The position numbers were made by a program, and so were the translations under genes. The notes beneath the pieces are model-generated. The model searched no databases. It was not told the origin of the DNA and was given only the letters and a program-made list of their open reading frames with translations. From NCBI GenBank assembly GCA_015067785.1, contig SVLR01000023.1:1-32597 (forward strand): 32,597 nucleotides of DNA. Direction: 5' to 3'. Shown here in pieces: positions 29,311-32,597 of the stretch. Each line of letters opens with the position of its first letter. The stretch's first letter is position 1. This stretch comes from Oscillospiraceae bacterium (GTDB taxonomy: Bacteria; Bacillota; Clostridia; Oscillospirales; Oscillospiraceae).

Positions 29311-29865
29311 ATGAAGGAACGCATTAAGCAAATTAGAAATCACGAAGGTTGTACCCAATCTGCATTCGGCGAGAAGCTCGGTGTTAAAGGTAATACAGTT
29401 ACTGGATGGGAAACCGGTATTCGTACTCCTTCCGATGCAATCATTAAATCTATCTGCCGTATATTCAATATAAATGAAGACTGGCTCCGTACCGGAGAGG
29501 GCGAGATGCAAACACCGATCAGCCGGGATGCTGCAATCGCAGCCTTTATGAACGATGTGATGAAAGGTGAAGATGCCAACTTTCGCAAGCGCTTGATTGC
29601 TGCTCTATCGAAGCTTGATGTATCGGAGTGGGAATTACTGGAAAAAGTTGCCCGCAACCTGGCTGCCGAAAGCAAAGAACAGGCGTCCGACATTCAATAT
29701 GACTTGCAAGAGAATACAGAGAGCAATACGCCGGTATCTCTTTTTCCTCTCCAACCGCAAAAGTTTCACCGGCAAGCGATGCTCTCCTCGCCTGTTATAA
29801 TGCCGGGAGTTGATGGACCTGTAGAACTATCTCGGTCAGATGCCGATCCGGAGAATACCCCCTAA
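29311..29865 (+). CDS. CI-like phage repressor (HTH XRE)
   Basis: A 184-residue protein with an N-terminal XRE helix-turn-helix: RIKQIRNHEGCTQSAFGEKL then GVKGNTVTGWETGIRTPS and ICRIFNINEDWLRTGEG. The C-terminal part is short and mostly helical (FRKRLIAALSKLDVSEWELL), with a Pro-rich end (VIMPGVDGPVELSRSD). It lacks the Ser/Lys pair of a LexA-type autopeptidase, so induction by RecA cleavage is not expected; an antirepressor or metalloprotease route would be needed. It faces divergent promoters with repeated CGAGTT sites. Two hairpins follow the gene. Confidence 0.85.
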   Translation: MKERIKQIRNHEGCTQSAFGEKLGVKGNTVTGWETGIRTPSDAIIKSICRIFNINEDWLRTGEGEMQTPISRDAAIAAFMNDVMKGEDANFRKRLIAALSKLDVSEWELLEKVARNLAAESKEQASDIQYDLQENTESNTPVSLFPLQPQKFHRQAMLSSPVIMPGVDGPVELSRSDADPENTP

Positions 29866-29875
29866 AAACAAAAAA

Positions 29876-30012
29876 ATCCGGTACCGTAGTACCGGAGCAA
29901 AAAAGAGAGTGCCCCCAAGGTGCGCCAACACCTTGAGGGCTGCGTAAAATTCACCCACCGTCAAATGGAGGAACTTTGCATATTTATTATAGCATAGGTC
30001 CTCCACTAAATC
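29876..30012. other. Hairpin cluster between repressor and integrase
   Basis: CCGGTAC/GTACCGG at about 29879-29896 is followed on the - strand by ATTTTTTTGTTTTT. A second stem, CCCAAGGTG/CACCTTGAGGG, lies near 29913-29939. TGGAGGA/TCCTCCA encloses an AT-rich stretch with a possible -10 box (TATTAT) near 29985-29990, just before the integrase. The first is a good terminator only for leftward transcripts, the second a weak rightward one. Confidence 0.5.
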
Positions 30013-30023
30013 AAGGAGGAACT

Positions 30024-31175
30024 ATGTCTAATTGTATAAAATGCGGCATTTCTTTACCCGAAAATGCCCTCTTCTGCCACATCTGTGGTAAAAAGCAAGT
30101 TTCCACCAGCACCGGTCGTTCAGCGATCCGCCGGGGCAAAGGCGAAGGATCTGCCTATAAGCGCGGCAAGACCTGGGAGGCCGCCGTCGTTCTCGGTTAT
30201 AAGCTGAAGGATGGAAAAGCCCAGCCGGTGCGCCGGACAAAAGGCGGCTTCAAGACCAAGAAAGAAGCACTTGAGTATATACCTATACTCCGGCAGGATC
30301 GCTGCAGATCTACGCCCACAATCAACGATCTCTGGTACCGCTTCCAGAACTCCAAACAGTACGATAAGCTATCCGACTCCCGGAAGGAGAAGTACTCTAT
30401 AGTGTGGCGTAAAATCGAAAGTGAAACCTTTGTTAATATCGATATACTGACAGTCAGTGATTTACAGAAGATTGTGGACAGCCACGCAAACACGTACTAC
30501 CCTGCGAGGGATCTTCGCGATACTCTGTCAAAATTGTATCAGTTGGCTATTCAAGATCAATTTGTCACCGTCAACTTAGCAGAATATATTGAACTACCTC
30601 CCCTTAACGCAAAGGAGCGCGAGGCATTTACGCAAGAAGACATTACCAAGTTATGGAACGATTATCTCGCCGGCAATACCTTTACGGGTAATATTCTCCT
30701 GATGATTTATTCGGGGTGCATGCCGTCGGAACTATTAGGTCTTCGGAAAGATCAAATTGATTGGGAACATAAAATCATATCCGGGGCAGGCAGAAAAACA
30801 AAAGTCCGCAAAGAAACGCCGATCGTCCTGGCAGATTGCATTATCCCGGTGCTTGCAGATCTGTGCGATCATAGCAATGGAGATAAAGTGCTGCATATCA
30901 ACAAAGATAGGTTTTATGATTTGTACTACTCCGCCCTGGAGCGAGCTGGGTGCAAACGACTGCCACCCTACTCAGCTCGGCATACCACTGCCAGCACCCT
31001 TGCTCTGGAGAATGTCAATCCGAACCTTATCCAACGGATTATGCGACACAGCAGATTTAGTACCACTGAGCAATATGTTCATATTGATATTTCTCCTACG
31101 CTTGCTGCAGTAAACAAACTCCATGGAGCTATCGATCTCTATTGCCAAGGCGACGGAGGTGAATCAAATGGGTAA
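30024..31175 (+). CDS. int: Tyrosine integrase with N-terminal zinc ribbon
   Basis: The start ATG 30024 follows AAGGAGG, giving 383 residues. The N-terminus is a zinc ribbon (NCIKCGISLPENALFCHICG). An arm-binding domain (KGEGSAYKRGKTWEAAVVLG), a core-binding domain and the catalytic domain follow. The catalytic part shows SARHTTASTLA (Arg-His), LIQRIMRHSRFSTTEQYVH (His and the Tyr nucleophile), and YSGCMPSELLGLR at the Arg I site, where Met stands in place of Arg. This could be a subfamily trait or a loss of function. It catalyses insertion into the tRNA-Ser gene at the right end. The stop overlaps the next gene by 8 bases. Confidence 0.9.
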   Translation: MSNCIKCGISLPENALFCHICGKKQVSTSTGRSAIRRGKGEGSAYKRGKTWEAAVVLGYKLKDGKAQPVRRTKGGFKTKKEALEYIPILRQDRCRSTPTINDLWYRFQNSKQYDKLSDSRKEKYSIVWRKIESETFVNIDILTVSDLQKIVDSHANTYYPARDLRDTLSKLYQLAIQDQFVTVNLAEYIELPPLNAKEREAFTQEDITKLWNDYLAGNTFTGNILLMIYSGCMPSELLGLRKDQIDWEHKIISGAGRKTKVRKETPIVLADCIIPVLADLCDHSNGDKVLHINKDRFYDLYYSALERAGCKRLPPYSARHTTASTLALENVNPNLIQRIMRHSRFSTTEQYVHIDISPTLAAVNKLHGAIDLYCQGDGGESNG

Positions 31176-31806
31176 AACAATTGATCTAACCGGGCAGCGT
31201 TTTGGACAGCTTCTGGTGATTCAACGAGTTGAGAATCATATAAGACCAAACGGGAAACATGAATCACAGTGGCTCTGCAGATGCGAGTGTGGAGTGATAA
31301 AGAACATCGAAGGTAGAAAACTTAGAGCTGGCCGTTCCAAGAGCTGTGGTTGTCGACAAAGCCATAAAACATTTGGCAGGCAGACACATGGATTATCTGG
31401 AACACGACTTTACCTGATTTGGACCAATATGAAACAACGTTGCCTAAATGAGAACGATTCAGACTTTCATCGGTACGGAGGCCGAGGTATTACTATTTAC
31501 GACAGATGGACGCAAGATTTTGAAGTCTTCTATAATTGGGCTATAACAAATGGCTATCGGGAGGACCTAAGTATAGACCGGATTGACAATGATATGGGGT
31601 ATTTTCCTGATAACTGTCGATGGGTTTCAAAAAAAGTGCAAAACAGCAACAAAAGTAATAACATATTTATCACAATAAGCGGGCAAACAAAAACATTATC
31701 AGACTGGTGCCGGCAGTATAATTGTGAATATGATACTGTTCGTTCGAGAATCAGGATTGGCTGGTCTGTCGAAGAAGCTCTTGGACTTATTGCACGACAG
31801 AAATAA
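31168..31806 (+). CDS. Zinc-ribbon/HNH-like protein, copy 3
   Basis: A 212-residue paralogue of the cassette proteins. ATG 31168 overlaps the integrase stop by 8 bases (ATGGGTAA) and has GGAGGTG upstream. It has KTIDLTGQRFGQLLVIQR, a ribbon with WLCRCECG...KSCGC, RYGGRGITIYDRWTQDFEVF, the HNH-like LSIDRIDNDMGYFPDNCRWV with Arg for the first His, and the C-terminal module SGQTKTLSDWCRQYNC/GWSVEEALGL. The small helical partner and the leader RNA of the other two cassettes are absent. It is translationally tied to the integrase, so it may act on DNA during integration or be a passenger. Confidence 0.75.
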   Translation: MGKTIDLTGQRFGQLLVIQRVENHIRPNGKHESQWLCRCECGVIKNIEGRKLRAGRSKSCGCRQSHKTFGRQTHGLSGTRLYLIWTNMKQRCLNENDSDFHRYGGRGITIYDRWTQDFEVFYNWAITNGYREDLSIDRIDNDMGYFPDNCRWVSKKVQNSNKSNNIFITISGQTKTLSDWCRQYNCEYDTVRSRIRIGWSVEEALGLIARQK

Positions 31807-31931
31807 AAAATGCCGATCCCTAGAGCTAATCTAGAGATCGGCATTTCACTATTTCTCGATGACCGCCTTCCCGACTAGCACTCGGGTGACAGCCTTGCCC
31901 CTTTGGGGGACTAGCACTCCCCCAAAGTTGT
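31803..31931 (-). ncRNA. Candidate small RNA with two identical-loop hairpins
   Basis: A promoter reads leftward at 31938-31966. The predicted transcript (from about 31931) first forms TTTGGGGGA/TCCCCCAAA (31902-31926), then CCCGA/TCGGG (31870-31886). Both enclose the same 7-base loop, GTGCTAG on this strand, and a spacer with GGGGCAAGGC lies between them. It ends in a long terminator stem (31811-31843) followed by TTTTTTATTT. Promoter, two hairpins and terminator give a complete RNA of about 125 bases with no coding frame. It runs toward the zinc-ribbon/HNH gene and shares its terminator. The conserved loops suggest binding to an RNA or protein. Confidence 0.7.
31811..31843. terminator. Bidirectional terminator after zinc-ribbon/HNH copy 3
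   Basis: TGCCGATC/GATCGGCA with an inner CTAGA/TCTAG extension forms a stem flanked by A6 on the left and TTT on the right. Leftward it is followed by TTTTTTATTT and fits the small RNA best; rightward it can end the integrase transcript. Confidence 0.85.
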
Positions 31932-31937
31932 ATATGA

Positions 31938-31966
31938 ATAATAACACAAAAGGGGGTAGAAGTCAA
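31938..31966 (-). promoter_or_regulatory. Promoter of the small RNA
   Basis: On the - strand TTGACT (31961-31966), a 17-base spacer and TATTAT (31938-31943). The -35 box overlaps the beginning of the rightward ribbon-helix-helix gene, so its product could control this RNA. Confidence 0.78.
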
Positions 31967-32133
31967 TAGCTGATAGTGAAGCAAAAAAGGCCTGGATGAA
32001 GGAGAACACTACCTTTATTGGCCTCAAGCTCAACAACCGTACAGATGCCGACATTCTGGCAGCACTGGATGGAAAACAAAAACAATCCGAGATCAAACGA
32101 CTGCTGCGGATCGCATTACAGAGCGAAAAGTGA
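31966..32133 (+). CDS. Ribbon-helix-helix protein with a non-standard ATA start
   Basis: The frame codes for 55 residues if read from the ATA at 31966: (I)ADSEAKKAWMKENTTFIGL, then KLNNRTDADILAALDGKQKQ and SEIKRLLRIALQSEK. A beta strand (TTFIGLKLN) and two helices give the ribbon-helix-helix fold. No ATG, GTG or TTG occurs before residue 11 in frame. An AGGGGGT lies at the right distance from the ATA, and related phage proteins start with Met-Ala at this point. Either ATA is used at low efficiency, or the start has been lost and the shorter Met11 product is made. The gene covers the small RNA promoter. Confidence 0.6.
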   Translation: MADSEAKKAWMKENTTFIGLKLNNRTDADILAALDGKQKQSEIKRLLRIALQSEK

Positions 32134-32188
32134 TCCTGCAGGAACGACAAAAAGACCGCCAAATACAGATATGACTATATAAACACTC

Positions 32189-32217
32189 TTGACATTTTCT
32201 GGAAACCGTTGTATGGT
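32189..32217 (+). promoter_or_regulatory. Rightward promoter near the attachment site
   Basis: TTGACA (32189-32194), a 17-base spacer and TATGGT (32212-32217). It points toward the attachment site with no gene in between. The 32134-32335 stretch holds no gene. It does hold ATTGCGT twice (near 32231-32248) and an inverted ACGCA/TTGCAA near 32278-32288, which could be integrase arm sites. Confidence 0.55.
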
Positions 32218-32335
32218 GTAGTAAATCATATTGCGTTTTATTGCGTATGCACTTTTAGCGAAAGTTAGCATTTTATACGCATTTTGCAACAAAATTCCCC
32301 GTTTAACAACGGTAAAATCCAGAATACGGCGGCTG

Positions 32336-32402
32336 TTTTCCCCTGCTAAGGGAGTAGGTGGTCAAAAGCCACGCGAGGGTTCAAATCCCTCTCACTCCGC
32401 CA
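32336..32402 (+). other. Right attachment site: 3' part of tRNA-Ser(GCT)
   Basis: From CCCCTGCTAAGGG (anticodon loop with GCT) through a serine-type long variable arm (GTAGGTGGTCAAAAGCCACG) to the T arm GAGGG-TTCAAAT-CCCTC and CTCACTCCGCCA, this matches the 3' part of a bacterial tRNA-Ser(GCT) with encoded CCA. The 5' half is missing; the preceding bases (GGCGGCTGTTT) do not form the D arm or acceptor strand. This is the displaced fragment left by integration. The intact tRNA-Ser gene should lie at the left prophage end outside the window. It marks the prophage/chromosome border. Confidence 0.88.
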
Positions 32403-32437
32403 AAAAATATCCATCCCATAAGGGATGGATATTTTTT
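32402..32437 (+). terminator. Terminator of the tRNA-Ser gene
   Basis: A 16-bp perfect stem (TATCCATCCC/GGGATGGATA with flanking A6/T6) directly follows CCA, a normal tRNA terminator and the first chromosomal sequence. It lies inside a larger inverted repeat: 16 bases of the T arm and acceptor (32380-32395) recur inverted at 32443-32458. Confidence 0.88.
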
Positions 32438-32509
32438 GTTATGTGAGAGGGATTTGAAAAGCCATTCGGTTTGCACCGAACCAGTAAAACTGGACAATAG
32501 ACAAAAAGG

Positions 32510-32541
32510 CCCCCTGTGTAGGATAATAACTACACAGGGGG
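32510..32541 (+). other. Stem-loop before the edge gene
   Basis: An 11-bp perfect stem (CCCCCTGTGTA/TACACAGGGGG, 10-base loop) ends 7 bases before an ATG and covers its ribosome-binding purines. Such a hairpin can shield translation of a transposase or be part of an element end. Confidence 0.5.
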
Positions 32542-32548
32542 TATTGTT

Positions 32549-32597
32549 ATGCAGAAACGAAAATATACACAACTAAAGGCTGTTGAGGGGCTCATCT
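32549..32597 (+). CDS. Start of a chromosomal gene, possibly a transposase orfA (partial)
   Basis: Only 16 residues are visible (MQKRKYTQLKAVEGLI) before the window ends. The beginning resembles short helix-turn-helix proteins of IS3-type transposase orfA genes, which start with a basic KYT segment and a helix. The preceding stem-loop at 32510-32541 fits a hairpin-guarded transposase. The fragment is too short to be sure. Confidence 0.35.
   Translation, partial: MQKRKYTQLKAVEGLI

Noticed and set aside
10434..31175. The 8-base overlaps ATGGGTAR/ATGAGTAG at the starts of the HNH-like genes as a homing insertion signature
   Set aside because: Similar overlaps (ATGGGTAA at 25056-25066, ATGCATAA at 23239-23246) occur at unrelated genes of this phage, so they reflect general translational coupling.
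1..32597. CRISPR array or cas genes
   Set aside because: No regularly spaced direct repeats of 24-40 bases and no Cas-like proteins were seen. The reverse transcriptase is not fused to or next to cas1.

Overview
The window is the right-hand three quarters of a temperate siphovirus prophage, plus about 190 bp of flanking chromosome at the right edge. The host is a low- to mid-GC Firmicute, most likely a gut clostridium (Oscillospiraceae/Lachnospiraceae type). Reasons: strong AGGAGG ribosome-binding sites on almost every gene, sigma-A type promoters with 17-bp spacers, A118/PBSX-like head and tail genes, and integration into a tRNA-Ser gene. The left prophage end and the lysis genes lie outside the window.

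Layout. Positions 1-14400 hold the leftward late operon in reverse order: a tail hub protein (cut at the left edge), tape measure, two tail chaperones, major tail protein, head-tail joining proteins, major capsid, scaffold, a MuF-type minor capsid protein with a C-terminal HExxH domain, and portal. TerL and TerS follow at 16243-17959. Two self-contained cassettes interrupt this operon, at 9768-11095 and 14435-16050. Each carries a zinc-ribbon/HNH-like protein, a small helical protein whose stop overlaps its start, a candidate antisense RNA on the opposite strand, a small regulator with its own promoter, and terminators on its flanks. A third copy of the zinc-ribbon/HNH-like gene overlaps the 3' end of the integrase gene.

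Positions 18191-26996 carry leftward early and middle genes: a DUF4417-like gene with a frame-displaced partner, a probable late regulator, an HUH-type Rep protein, several small cysteine-rich proteins, a reverse transcriptase lacking its usual N-terminus next to a truncated protein that resembles the start of a diversity-generating-retroelement (DGR) target protein, a protein with four Myb-like repeats, and a tRNA-like gene with an encoded CCA and an abnormal anticodon loop. Apart from Rep and the reverse transcriptase I see no replication enzyme.

Positions 26993-29310 alternate small genes on both strands, including a duplicated divergent promoter region. A CI-like repressor (29311) and a zinc-ribbon-fused tyrosine integrase (30024) follow on the + strand. 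Beyond them are a candidate two-hairpin small RNA on the - strand, a ribbon-helix-helix gene with no standard start codon, and the attachment site: the 3' part of a tRNA-Ser(GCT) gene at 32336-32402. The chromosome resumes after it.

Most notable: (1) the duplicated zinc-ribbon/HNH cassettes with candidate countertranscript RNAs, laid out like the copG-RNAII-repB control of the plasmid pMV158; (2) the collapsed DGR; (3) the - strand RNA at 31803-31931, whose two hairpins have different stems but identical seven-base loops; (4) the MuF protein with an HExxH effector-like domain followed by a small acidic gene. All family names come from reading the sequence without database searches.
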